The notes under the pieces are model-generated. The model made no database searches and was not told the DNA's origin. It worked only from the letters and a program-made list of their open reading frames with translations. A DNA stretch of 6,602 nucleotides from Chloroflexota bacterium (lineage in GTDB: Bacteria; Chloroflexota; Anaerolineae; Fen-1058): the NCBI GenBank assembly GCA_016219235.1, contig JACRBO010000830.1:1-6602 (forward strand), written 5' to 3'. Positions 1-6,369 of the stretch are shown in pieces. The first letter of the stretch is position 1. Every line of letters begins with the position of its first letter. Both the position numbers and the translations under genes were made by a program.

Positions 1-1
1 C

Positions 2-64
2 TCGACGGCATTGGATGTGCAGCAGGTCATCGCCGAAGTCGAGCGCCTGATCAACGCGCCATGA
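2..64 (+). CDS. C-terminal end of an upstream gene, possibly cytidylate kinase (partial)
   Basis: Reading from base 2 gives 20 sense codons ending in ...VIAEVERLINAP and a TGA at 62-64. The TGA overlaps the ATG of the next gene (ATGA at 61-64), a classic arrangement for translational coupling. The preserved tail, ALDVQQVIAEVERL, resembles the last helix of cytidylate kinase (CMP + ATP to CDP + ADP), where a short strand is followed by a 'xxVxEVVxxI' helix. A cmk gene immediately before plsC is a familiar order in Chloroflexota. The naming rests on this short tail and the neighbour only. That a gene ends here is much more certain than what it is; another kinase or nucleotide-binding protein could end the same way. 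Confidence 0.5.
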   Translation, partial: STALDVQQVIAEVERLINAP

Positions 65-810
65 TCGATCCGGTTCAATCCAAACTCCAGAGCCGTAAAC
101 TCAAAATGAGCAGTCGCGCCAATCGCTTCGTCAACTACCGGCCGCGCTTGATCCGCAATATTTTGCTGTTTGCGCTGCGCGTGGCGATGAAACTGGTGAT
201 GAAACTGGACGCTTCCGGCTGGGAGAACATCCCGCACACCGGCCCCGTCATCATGATGATCAATCACATCGCCTTTCTCGATCCGGTGATTTTGACGGGC
301 ATTTTCCCGCGCTACCTTATCTCGATGGCGAAGGTGGAAGCGATCGAAGACAAAGTGATCGGGCCGATCATCAAAGCCTTCGACGCATTCCCGGTCAATC
401 GGGGTGCGGGCGACCGGCAGGCGTTACGCACCGCCTTCGATGTGCTGGATGCGGGCCTGGCCTTGCTGATCGCGCCGGAGGGGCATCGCAGTGAAACGAG
501 CGAGTTGGGTGAGGCGCACGAGGGCATCGCCTATGTGGCGCAGCGCGCCCACGTCCCGATCGTGCCGGTGGCGATTAGCGGCACCGAGCAGTTCAAGCAC
601 AACATCAAACGCTTCAAACGCACGACGGTGACGTATCGCTTCGGGCAACCGTTTTATCTGGAAGCCGGCGATGATCGGGCCAACAGTGATATGTTGAGAC
701 AGATGACCGACGAGGCGATGTATCAACTGGCGGCGCTGCTGCCGCCTGAGCAGCGCGGGCTGTATGCCGACCTTGATGCGGCAACCGCGTACTACGTGCG
801 TTGGTTGTGA
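61..810 (+). CDS. plsC: 1-acyl-sn-glycerol-3-phosphate acyltransferase family protein (PlsC-like)
   Basis: The 249-residue product should transfer a fatty acyl group to lysophosphatidic acid or a related lysophospholipid at the inner face of the membrane, giving phosphatidic acid for membrane lipid synthesis. All four acyltransferase blocks are visible in order: the catalytic H-x4-D motif in NHIAFLDP (H69, D74), the block II arginine in FPVNRG (R114), the substrate-binding APEGHRS (E140-G141, usually EGTRS, here with His for Thr), and the block IV proline run VPIVPVAISG (about 168-177). A hydrophobic stretch at about 30-49 can sit in the membrane. The length is normal for the family. The start at 61 is preferred because ATGA overlaps the upstream stop, although no good ribosome binding site is visible. 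Met16 (base 106) is an alternative start and would still keep every motif. The acceptor specificity cannot be read from the sequence. Confidence 0.9.
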   Translation: MIDPVQSKLQSRKLKMSSRANRFVNYRPRLIRNILLFALRVAMKLVMKLDASGWENIPHTGPVIMMINHIAFLDPVILTGIFPRYLISMAKVEAIEDKVIGPIIKAFDAFPVNRGAGDRQALRTAFDVLDAGLALLIAPEGHRSETSELGEAHEGIAYVAQRAHVPIVPVAISGTEQFKHNIKRFKRTTVTYRFGQPFYLEAGDDRANSDMLRQMTDEAMYQLAALLPPEQRGLYADLDAATAYYVRWL

Positions 811-846
811 TCGACCAACACTGATTATGCCCCTAGGCTCGCCTAT

Positions 847-2652
847 ATGAAGTCGATGCGTCGATTAGTGTCTGTCAGCCAGAATCACCCTCACTGGACC
901 GCTCTGGCGCTCTTAGCGACGATCATCGGTATAACAAACTGGCAGCTCATGTTGCATGTTGGAACGCATGTTGTCGGGCGGCCCTTTGATGATGTCTTTG
1001 GCATCTTATGGGGATTGGACTGGACTCAGCACGCGATCTTCGACCTGCAGGTTTCTCCGTTATTTGCGCCGGATATTTTCTACCCGCACGGTTTTTACCT
1101 CGGTAGCAGCTCACCCCCAGTGTGGTGGTTTGTTGTTTTTGCGCCCCTGACGCGCGTGCTTGGCTCAGTGCTGACGTACAATCTGGTCTCACTGACGGCA
1201 TATGTTCTGGCCGGATTTGGGGTGTATCGTTTGATAACGCAGGTAAGCGGCCGCTGGCTGGCAGGAATGTTGGGCGGCTGCGTCTACATGCTGGCGCCAG
1301 TTTTGACCTTGCGCCTGGGTGGGCACACCGATATCTTGTTGAGCAGTATGTGGTTACCTTATCTGGGCTGGTTTTCTCACCGCGTGCTACACAGCCAGCA
1401 GCGCCGTGATGGGTTGTTGGCCGGAGTGTTTCTTGGGTTAGCTTGCCTGGGCCACTGGCAGTTTGTCTTTTTCGCCCCCTTGATTCCGTTAGTCATTATC
1501 GGGACGGGGGAAAGCCCCAACCGGTGGACGCAACGGCTGGCACGACTGGGAGTAATAGGCTTAGTCGGCGGCCTGGTGGCTGCCCCTTTCGCCGCTTTGA
1601 CCGTGTTTAGCCGAACGCAAATGTTCGAGGAAACGCCGAATTTTCCAATCACAATGGCCGACGTCTATTCACTTAGCATCGATCGATTATTCGTGCCCAA
1701 CCCATCAAACGGACTATGGGGTGAAGCGTCACGCGCGGCTTTTCCCGTTCACTCGGAAGCGGCTGTGGTGAGTATTGGCTATGCAACGCTGGCGATTGCC
1801 GCAGTGGGCGCATTTAGGCGGTGGCCTCAGCGGCGGGTCTATGTAGTCTTGCTGGGAGTTAGCATGATATTGGCGATGGGCATCACTCTGCACTGGAACG
1901 AGCAGCCGGCTGTGGTGATGCTGCCCCCGGCATTAGCTCGCGTAATCCGGCCTGTCGTGGAATCTTTGGTTGGATCGGGCCTAATGCCGCCCGGTGACGC
2001 AACGGTGATACCTTTGCCTTTGTCAGTCTTGTATCGCGTCTTTCCATTCCTAACGGTGACGCGTGTCTGGGCGAGGTATATGATTCCAGGGATGCTGGCG
2101 GTTGCGGTCTTGGCGGGTGCGGGGGCCACATGGATCGCCGGGCGTTTCCGGGGGCGTGCGACGGCCCCGCTGATAATCATCATCGGTCTGGTGTGTTTCG
2201 AAGGGCTGACGACACCCTACCCCTCGTTTACCAGAGTGGCGGCGAATGCTCGCCCGGTGGATCGCTGGCTGGCGGCCCAGTCGCCGCCGGTTGCGCTCAT
2301 TGAATATCCTTTGCCAGTGGCAAGCAAGTTGGCCATGTATCGGCAGTCGTTGCACTGGCAGCAAGTGGCCAATGGTTATGCATCGGTCGAGCCAACTTAC
2401 TTTGCTCAAGCAGCGTCCGTGCTTGGTACTTGGCCCACGGAGGCAAGCATGGAGTTGTTGCGTGACTGGCAGATTGACTACGTGTTGATCAACGGCGCTA
2501 ATACTGAGAAATTCCTGAATGAGACTTTGCCGCCAATCCAATCTGTGCCGGGGTTGTGCCTGGAGCGGGAAGATAACGAACCTGAACTCAACCGGCACAC
2601 CTATCTATTCAAGGTATCGGCTACCGGGCAGGCGTGCGGCACAGTACAATAA
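847..2652 (+). CDS. polytopic membrane protein, GT-C glycosyltransferase-like, substrate unknown
   Basis: The 601-residue product is strongly hydrophobic, with roughly ten or more predicted membrane segments (for example about 17-36, 92-128, 138-156, 190-219, 232-255 and 330-345) and a soluble C-terminal part from about residue 465. After the first membrane segment comes an acidic pair, D48-D49, in GRPFDD, then WTQHAIFD and a PDIFYPHG loop. Another landmark is G159-H160-T161-D162 followed by MWLPYL. The tail carries LIEYPLP, VANGYASVEP and DWQIDYVLING, a pattern I associate with large bacterial membrane proteins resembling GT-C or YfhO-type glycosyltransferases. Those enzymes use lipid-linked sugars and act outside the membrane. 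The acidic pair fits that fold, but neither the sugar nor the acceptor can be inferred. The gene lies 36 bases after plsC and 25 before the next gene. ATA and TTA codons are more frequent than in its neighbours, suggesting a different history. Met4 is an alternative start; no strong ribosome binding site is seen for either. Confidence 0.72.
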   Translation: MKSMRRLVSVSQNHPHWTALALLATIIGITNWQLMLHVGTHVVGRPFDDVFGILWGLDWTQHAIFDLQVSPLFAPDIFYPHGFYLGSSSPPVWWFVVFAPLTRVLGSVLTYNLVSLTAYVLAGFGVYRLITQVSGRWLAGMLGGCVYMLAPVLTLRLGGHTDILLSSMWLPYLGWFSHRVLHSQQRRDGLLAGVFLGLACLGHWQFVFFAPLIPLVIIGTGESPNRWTQRLARLGVIGLVGGLVAAPFAALTVFSRTQMFEETPNFPITMADVYSLSIDRLFVPNPSNGLWGEASRAAFPVHSEAAVVSIGYATLAIAAVGAFRRWPQRRVYVVLLGVSMILAMGITLHWNEQPAVVMLPPALARVIRPVVESLVGSGLMPPGDATVIPLPLSVLYRVFPFLTVTRVWARYMIPGMLAVAVLAGAGATWIAGRFRGRATAPLIIIIGLVCFEGLTTPYPSFTRVAANARPVDRWLAAQSPPVALIEYPLPVASKLAMYRQSLHWQQVANGYASVEPTYFAQAASVLGTWPTEASMELLRDWQIDYVLINGANTEKFLNETLPPIQSVPGLCLEREDNEPELNRHTYLFKVSATGQACGTVQ

Positions 2653-2657
2653 CGGAC

Positions 2658-2664
2658 AGAAGGG
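2658..2664 (+). promoter_or_regulatory. ribosome binding site supporting the 2678 start
   Basis: AGAAGGG lies 13 bases before ATG 2678, in the 25-base gap after the membrane protein gene. The spacing is a little long, but this is the best Shine-Dalgarno-like string near the domain boundary and supports this start over the open-frame start at 2519. A TACAAT hexamer at 2645-2650 could be a -10 element, but no convincing -35 lies upstream. Confidence 0.45.
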
Positions 2665-2677
2665 CAAAACAATCGCG

Positions 2678-4156
2678 ATGAGTGAACCAGTGCGCGGCGG
2701 CTTGATCGCCGCGATTGAGCCGGATAGTTTCGCTGCCGAAGTCGGCCTGCGGCATGGCGACGAGGTGCTCGTCGTCAACGGTCACCCGGTCGAAGATGTG
2801 ATCGACGTGCAGTATTACGCCGCCGACGAATGGATCGAGTTGACGATCCGGCGCGGGGGGATGCTCCTCAACGTCGCCGGGCCGCGTTTGTACAATCAGG
2901 TCCTCGGCATCGAGTTCGAACATCCTACCTTCGACATCGATATTCGCCGCTGCAACAACCTGTGCCCGTTCTGTTTCGTGCTGCAAATGCCCAATCGCAT
3001 GCGGCGCGCGCTGTACGTGAAGGACGACGATTACCGCTACTCGTTTTTGCACGGCCACTTTGTGACGTTGACCAACCTGTCCGACCACGATTGGGATCGC
3101 ATCGCGGAACAGTATCTCTCGCCGTTGTATGTATCCGTGCACGCGACCGATCTGGAAACCCGCCGCGCCTGTCTGCGCAATCCGACCGCGCCTGATATTC
3201 TGGAACAACTGGCCTGGCTGCGCGATCACGACATCGAAGTGCACACGCAGTTGGTGGTGACGCCGGGCTTGAATGACGGGCCGCACTTGACGAAATCGCT
3301 GCGCGACCTGACTGAATTCTGGCCGACGGTGCAGTCGATCAGCGTGGTGCCGGTGGGCCTGACGAAGCATCACAAGTATGATCGCCGGCCGTTGACGAAA
3401 GCCGAAATGCGCCGCATCGTCGACGAGGTCCATGCGTTTCAAAAAGAATGTCTGATAAGGATGGGCGTGCGCTTTGCCTACCTGACCGATGAGTTCTATC
3501 TGCAACTCGACGAACCCGTGCCGCCCAGAGCCTATTACGACGGTTTGGCGCTGGAAGAAAACGGACAGGGCATGGTACGGAATTTCCTCGATGACTGGAA
3601 GAAGGTCAAGCGGGAGATTAAGAAGCAGGACGCGCAGAGCGCGGGAAGCAAGATGCAAGAGGCAGGAGGCAAGAGGCAGGATGCAGGAAGCAAGAGGCAG
3701 GATGCAGGAAGCAGGCTGCGTTATGCGTCGGCGACGTTGGTGACAGGGACGTTGTTCGCGCCGACGTTGATGAAGACGGCGAACGAGTTCACGCAATTGA
3801 CGAAGGTTCCGTTGGATGTTGCGCCGATCGTGAATGAACGGCTGGGCGAGACGATCCGGGTGTCCGGTCTGCTGATGGGCGAGGACGTAATCGCGCAGCT
3901 GCGCGATCGGGTGTTGGGCGAAGTTCTTGTGTTGCCCCGCATCATGTTCGATCATCCGCGGGGCGTGGCGCTGGACGATCAGTCGCCGCTGGACATCGCG
4001 CGGGCGCTCAATCGGCCGGTGGCGCTGGCCGACGCAATGGGCGACGTACTGGATGCGCTGACCGGGCAGAATCGGCTGATCGTGAAACCCACCGATGAAT
4101 TCATCCCGATCGACGTGATGAAGGCGGGCGGCTGGGCGGTGGAAAAATATCTGTGA
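2678..4156 (+). CDS. PDZ / radical SAM / DUF512 family protein with a repeat-encoded linker
   Basis: The 492-residue product has three parts. Residues about 7-60 are PDZ-like (GLIAAIEPDSFAAEVGLRHGDEVLVVNG). Residues about 86-300 are a radical SAM barrel with the iron-sulfur motif C-x3-C-x2-C (C92, C96, C99 in CNNLCPFCF), followed by QMPNRMRRALYVKDDDYR, typical of the DUF512 family. Residues about 347-480 are the DUF512 domain (LVTGTLFAP onward). The cluster should bind S-adenosylmethionine and start radical chemistry, but the substrate of this family is not established. I chose the ATG at 2678 because the PDZ domain begins right after it and AGAAGGG lies 13 bases upstream. The open frame extends back to 2519 but would overlap the preceding gene by about 130 bases. 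The linker at residues 323-347 is translated from heptamer DNA repeats, giving KRQDAGS twice, which is probably dispensable. From memory, relatives in Chloroflexota often sit beside der (engA); that gene is not here. Confidence 0.88.
   Translation: MSEPVRGGLIAAIEPDSFAAEVGLRHGDEVLVVNGHPVEDVIDVQYYAADEWIELTIRRGGMLLNVAGPRLYNQVLGIEFEHPTFDIDIRRCNNLCPFCFVLQMPNRMRRALYVKDDDYRYSFLHGHFVTLTNLSDHDWDRIAEQYLSPLYVSVHATDLETRRACLRNPTAPDILEQLAWLRDHDIEVHTQLVVTPGLNDGPHLTKSLRDLTEFWPTVQSISVVPVGLTKHHKYDRRPLTKAEMRRIVDEVHAFQKECLIRMGVRFAYLTDEFYLQLDEPVPPRAYYDGLALEENGQGMVRNFLDDWKKVKREIKKQDAQSAGSKMQEAGGKRQDAGSKRQDAGSRLRYASATLVTGTLFAPTLMKTANEFTQLTKVPLDVAPIVNERLGETIRVSGLLMGEDVIAQLRDRVLGEVLVLPRIMFDHPRGVALDDQSPLDIARALNRPVALADAMGDVLDALTGQNRLIVKPTDEFIPIDVMKAGGWAVEKYL
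3643..3719 (+). repeat. in-frame heptamer tandem repeat (11 units, consensus ARGANGC)
   Basis: Eleven consecutive 7-base units all end in GC: GGGAAGC, AAGATGC, AAGAGGC, AGGAGGC, AAGAGGC, AGGATGC, AGGAAGC, AAGAGGC, AGGATGC, AGGAAGC and AGGCTGC. The triplet AAGAGGC, AGGATGC, AGGAAGC is repeated exactly (3671-3691 and 3692-3712). Three heptamers make 21 bases, so the array stays in frame and encodes a 7-residue repeat, KRQDAGS. It falls between the radical SAM and DUF512 domains. This is the style of short tandemly repeated repetitive (STRR) sequences known from cyanobacteria. Confidence 0.9.
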
Positions 4157-4218
4157 CGTGTCGGGCGGGGGCTTGCGCAGTTGCAGTATGATGAAGTTGA
4201 CCACACATCCTGATCTTC

Positions 4219-4223
4219 GGAGG
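4219..4223 (+). promoter_or_regulatory. strong ribosome binding site of the VWA protein gene
   Basis: GGAGG lies 5 bases before ATG 4229 and is the clearest Shine-Dalgarno sequence for a gene in the window, fixing that start. The 72-base gap after the previous stop also contains TATGAT at 4187-4192, a possible -10 element, but with no good -35 at 16-18 bases. A separate promoter here is only possible. Confidence 0.75.
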
Positions 4224-4228
4224 CCACG

Positions 4229-5986
4229 ATGAACTCGCAGCGCTCGCAGTTGATCTTTGTCGGTGTCATCATCCTCGCGGTGCTCATCGTCGCGATCGGG
4301 CTGCTGGGCCGATCGGGCGGGCAACCCACGGAACCGATCGCTGTTCTCAATGCCACCGCGGCTGCCACTGCCGCTCCGGCCAATGCCGTCATCGTCAGCA
4401 TCGAATCCTCCAACACCAAAGAGGATTGGCTGAATCTGGCGATCGAGCAATTCAACGCCTCCGGCGCGAAGATCGCCAGCGGCCAGCCGATCGTCGTCAA
4501 GATCAAGCATGGCGGATCAGGCACAGGCATGGACGCGATCCTCGCAGGCACTTCGCAACCCGTGGTGTACAGCCCCGGCACGTATGTGTGGATCAAGCAG
4601 CTCAATCAGAAGTGGCAGGATCGCAACAATCGCGCGCTGATCAAAGCCGATTGTCCCGCGCTGACCAGCGAACCGTTTGGCATCGCGATGTGGCAGCCCA
4701 TGGCGCAGGCGCTGGGTTGGCCGGACAAACCGATCGGGTTGAGTGACATCGCCAGACTTGCCGCTGATCCCAAAGGCTGGGCTTCCCTCAATCATCCCGA
4801 ATGGGAGACGTTCAAGTTTGGGCATGGTCATCCCGATTATTCCAACTCCGGCTTGCTGACGATGATCGCGGCGACGTATGCGGGCGCGGGCGTAACGAGC
4901 GGCCTGACGCCGGACATCGTGAAGAGCGATACCGTGATCACGAGCGTGCGCGCGTTGGAGCAGAGCGTGTTTCACTACGGGCAACTCTCGACCGATTTGT
5001 TCAATCGCATGACGGCGCGCGGCCACGGTTATCTGCATGCGATCACGGCCTTTGAATCAGACGTGGTGAAGTGGAACCGGCAGCATGGCAGCGAACTGCG
5101 TTTCCCGCTGGTCTTCATCGCGCCTGCCGATGGGACGTTCTGGACTGAGCATCCATACTGCATTCTCGATGGCGCGGAGTGGGTGACGGCGGAACAGAAA
5201 GAAGCCGCCGAAATTTTTAAGATGTATCTGCTCGATCCCGCGCAGCAACAGACCGCCGTGACAGTGGGCTTGCGGCCAGCCGATGTGTCTGTGCCGTTGA
5301 TCGCGCCGCTGGACGCGGCGAATGGCGCGAATCCCAATGTCACCGCGAAGAACTCGCCCAACCTGGAATATCCCGCCGATGAAACCGTCACGCACATTCT
5401 GGATGTGTTCCATCAGGTGAAGAAGAAGGCCACGGTGATCCTGATCGTGGACACGTCGGGCAGCATGTTGGGCGAGAAACTGAAGGGCGCGCTCGACGGC
5501 GCGATCAGTTTCTTGCAGCAGATGGAGCCGGATGAGCGTGTGATCGTGATCGCGTTCTCCAGCAACATCAACGAATTGAATGCGGTCGGGCGCGTCGGCG
5601 ATGTGCGCGAAGAACTGTCGCAGCGGATGGCGGGCCTGTACGCGCAGGGCAATACCGCGCTGCACCAGGTGGTCATCACCGCGCTCGATCGGATGGACGA
5701 GATTCAGAAGGAAGATGCGGCCAATGGTGAGAATCGATTGTATGGCATCGTGCTGCTGACCGACGGCAAGAACGAAATCTCCGGCGGGCCAAGCGAAGCC
5801 GATCTATTGAGCAAGTTGCCCGCGGGCGATCAACCCGGCGGTGTCAAACTCTTCACCATCTCCTACGGCGCGGACGCCAACAAAGACCTGATGAAGACGC
5901 TGGCCAATCGCACCAACGGCAAGATGTTCGAGGGCACGCCGCAGAATATCCGCAGCGTGTATCTGTCGATCTCGTCGGAATTCTAA
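4229..5986 (+). CDS. membrane-anchored solute-binding / von Willebrand factor A fusion protein
   Basis: The 585-residue product starts with a hydrophobic segment (about 8-27) with no lipobox cysteine, so it is probably an N-terminal signal anchor or signal peptide. A low-complexity Ala/Thr spacer follows (about 38-53). Residues about 54-360 look like an ABC-type solute-binding domain: IVSIESSNTKEDWLNLAIEQFN, then KHGGSGTGMDAILAG, with a GHGHPDYSNSG segment near 198. Residues about 401-585 are a VWA domain with a complete metal-ion-dependent adhesion site: D408-T-S410-G-S412, T476 in GNTALHQ and D512 in LLTDGKN. VWA domains bind partner proteins through this metal. Two cysteines (C142, C311) in the binding domain could form a disulfide. 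No permease or ATPase gene is adjacent, so transport is not implied; a surface sensor or adhesion role is a guess. The start is fixed by GGAGG 5 bases upstream. Confidence 0.85.
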   Translation: MNSQRSQLIFVGVIILAVLIVAIGLLGRSGGQPTEPIAVLNATAAATAAPANAVIVSIESSNTKEDWLNLAIEQFNASGAKIASGQPIVVKIKHGGSGTGMDAILAGTSQPVVYSPGTYVWIKQLNQKWQDRNNRALIKADCPALTSEPFGIAMWQPMAQALGWPDKPIGLSDIARLAADPKGWASLNHPEWETFKFGHGHPDYSNSGLLTMIAATYAGAGVTSGLTPDIVKSDTVITSVRALEQSVFHYGQLSTDLFNRMTARGHGYLHAITAFESDVVKWNRQHGSELRFPLVFIAPADGTFWTEHPYCILDGAEWVTAEQKEAAEIFKMYLLDPAQQQTAVTVGLRPADVSVPLIAPLDAANGANPNVTAKNSPNLEYPADETVTHILDVFHQVKKKATVILIVDTSGSMLGEKLKGALDGAISFLQQMEPDERVIVIAFSSNINELNAVGRVGDVREELSQRMAGLYAQGNTALHQVVITALDRMDEIQKEDAANGENRLYGIVLLTDGKNEISGGPSEADLLSKLPAGDQPGGVKLFTISYGADANKDLMKTLANRTNGKMFEGTPQNIRSVYLSISSEF

Positions 5987-5988
5987 AG

Positions 5989-6084
5989 GCGAATGAATTC
6001 GCGGCTACAACGACACGAAGTCGGCCTGCGCCGACTAGCCGACGCAGGTCGGCTTCGTGTAGTTGTTGGTGCAGTTTTAACTGC
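5989..6084. repeat. three-hairpin palindromic element (MITE/REP-like), possible terminator
   Basis: Two bases after the stop codon come three hairpins in a row. The first is GCGAAT-ga-ATTCGC (5989-6002). The second is a 26-base arm pair (6005-6030 with 6043-6068), fully paired apart from one mismatch if G-U pairs are allowed. The third is GCAGTT-tt-AACTGC (6071-6084). The centre of the long hairpin can refold into twin hairpins GTCGGC-ctgc-GCCGAC (6020-6035) and GCCGAC-gcag-GTCGGC (6038-6053). I recall similar palindromes scattered between genes in Chloroflexota, so a mobile or amplified non-coding element is likely. It may end transcription in either direction, although only a short TTTT follows at 6092-6095. 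Confidence 0.75.
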
Positions 6085-6140
6085 TGTAAAGTTTTGACAC
6101 AATCCATACGAGAGAGCGCCAATTTCCGCCCGTATTCCAA

Positions 6141-6168
6141 TTGCGGGCAAACCAATTTCTGCTAGAAT
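6141..6168 (+). promoter_or_regulatory. putative sigma-70-type promoter for the ribozyme-led transcript
   Basis: TAGAAT at 6163-6168 matches the -10 consensus in five of six positions, and TTGCGG at 6141-6146 gives a weak -35 with a 16-base spacer. Transcription would begin near 6175, about 50 bases before the predicted ribozyme cleavage site, leaving a short leader to be cut off. The direct repeat CCAATT (6137-6142 and 6152-6157) overlaps the -35 and spacer and could be an operator; that part is speculative. Confidence 0.45.
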
Positions 6169-6244
6169 GAGCCTGTAGTCACTATTCAGACAGGAGGTGA
6201 ATCGAACAAACATCGGGGAAAGACAGCGCATGGGCTGAGTTACA

Positions 6245-6303
6245 GGGATCAGTAATCAGGTATCGGGGATCAGGCGAAAACCAATCCCTGATCCCTAATC
6301 CCT
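6245..6303. repeat. inverted heptamer repeat (GGGATYA) forming the ribozyme's peripheral stem
   Basis: Units GGGATCA, GTAATCA, GGTATCG and GGGATCA (6245-6272) face the reverse-complement units AATCCCT, GATCCCT and AATCCCT (6283-6303). The arms pair in more than one register: 6256-6274 with 6287-6305 at 16 of 19 positions, or AGGGATCAG (6244-6252) with CTGATCCCT (6288-6296) perfectly. The array lies wholly within the variable stem-loop of the glmS ribozyme, between its GGCTGA and TCAGTT closing strands. Confidence 0.8.
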
Positions 6304-6326
6304 GAAATTCAGTTGACGAGGTGACG

Positions 6327-6369
6327 GTTCCTGCCGCGGGGCAGAGCTAACTGGCGCAACGCCAGGAAC
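6327..6369 (+). other. extra structured arm inserted within ribozyme P3
   Basis: Between the P3 strand and ATCGA, where known glmS ribozymes have only a few bases, about 40 bases form their own fold. GTTCC (6327-6331) pairs with GGAAC (6365-6369) and encloses the hairpins CTGCC/GGCAG (6331-6344) and CTGGCG-caa-CGCCAG (6351-6365), with shared bases at the joints. It resembles a three-way junction stacked on P3 and should leave the catalytic core intact. Confidence 0.6.

Noticed and set aside
800..819. Terminator hairpin GTTGGT/ACCAAC around the plsC stop
   Set aside because: The stem is only six pairs with an eight-base loop, spans the stop codon, and has no T-run after it.
2519..2677. Upstream extension of the DUF512 gene
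   Set aside because: It would overlap the membrane protein gene by about 130 bases, adds residues with no domain match before the PDZ start, and lacks a ribosome binding site.
3643..3719. CRISPR-like array
   Set aside because: The units are contiguous 7-base repeats without spacers and are translated within a gene.
2621..4510. Long open frame (629 codons) on the minus strand
   Set aside because: It mirrors the well-supported DUF512 gene and part of the next gene. The translation is rich in Arg, His and Gln with no recognisable domain, as expected for a shadow frame in GC-rich DNA.
6094..6099. Perfect -35 box TTGACA
   Set aside because: No -10-like hexamer lies 16-19 bases downstream, so TAGAAT at 6163-6168 is the better promoter candidate.
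6115..6120. Perfect AGCGCC, the usual glmS cleavage-site string
   Set aside because: It lies about 110 bases before the better-placed AGCGC at 6225-6229, upstream of the likely promoter, and is not followed by a strand that pairs into AGTTGACGAGG.
6197..6238. Short GTG-initiated leader peptide after AGGAGG
   Set aside because: The Shine-Dalgarno-like string overlaps the GTG itself, so spacing is impossible, and the 13-codon frame has no feature of a regulatory peptide.
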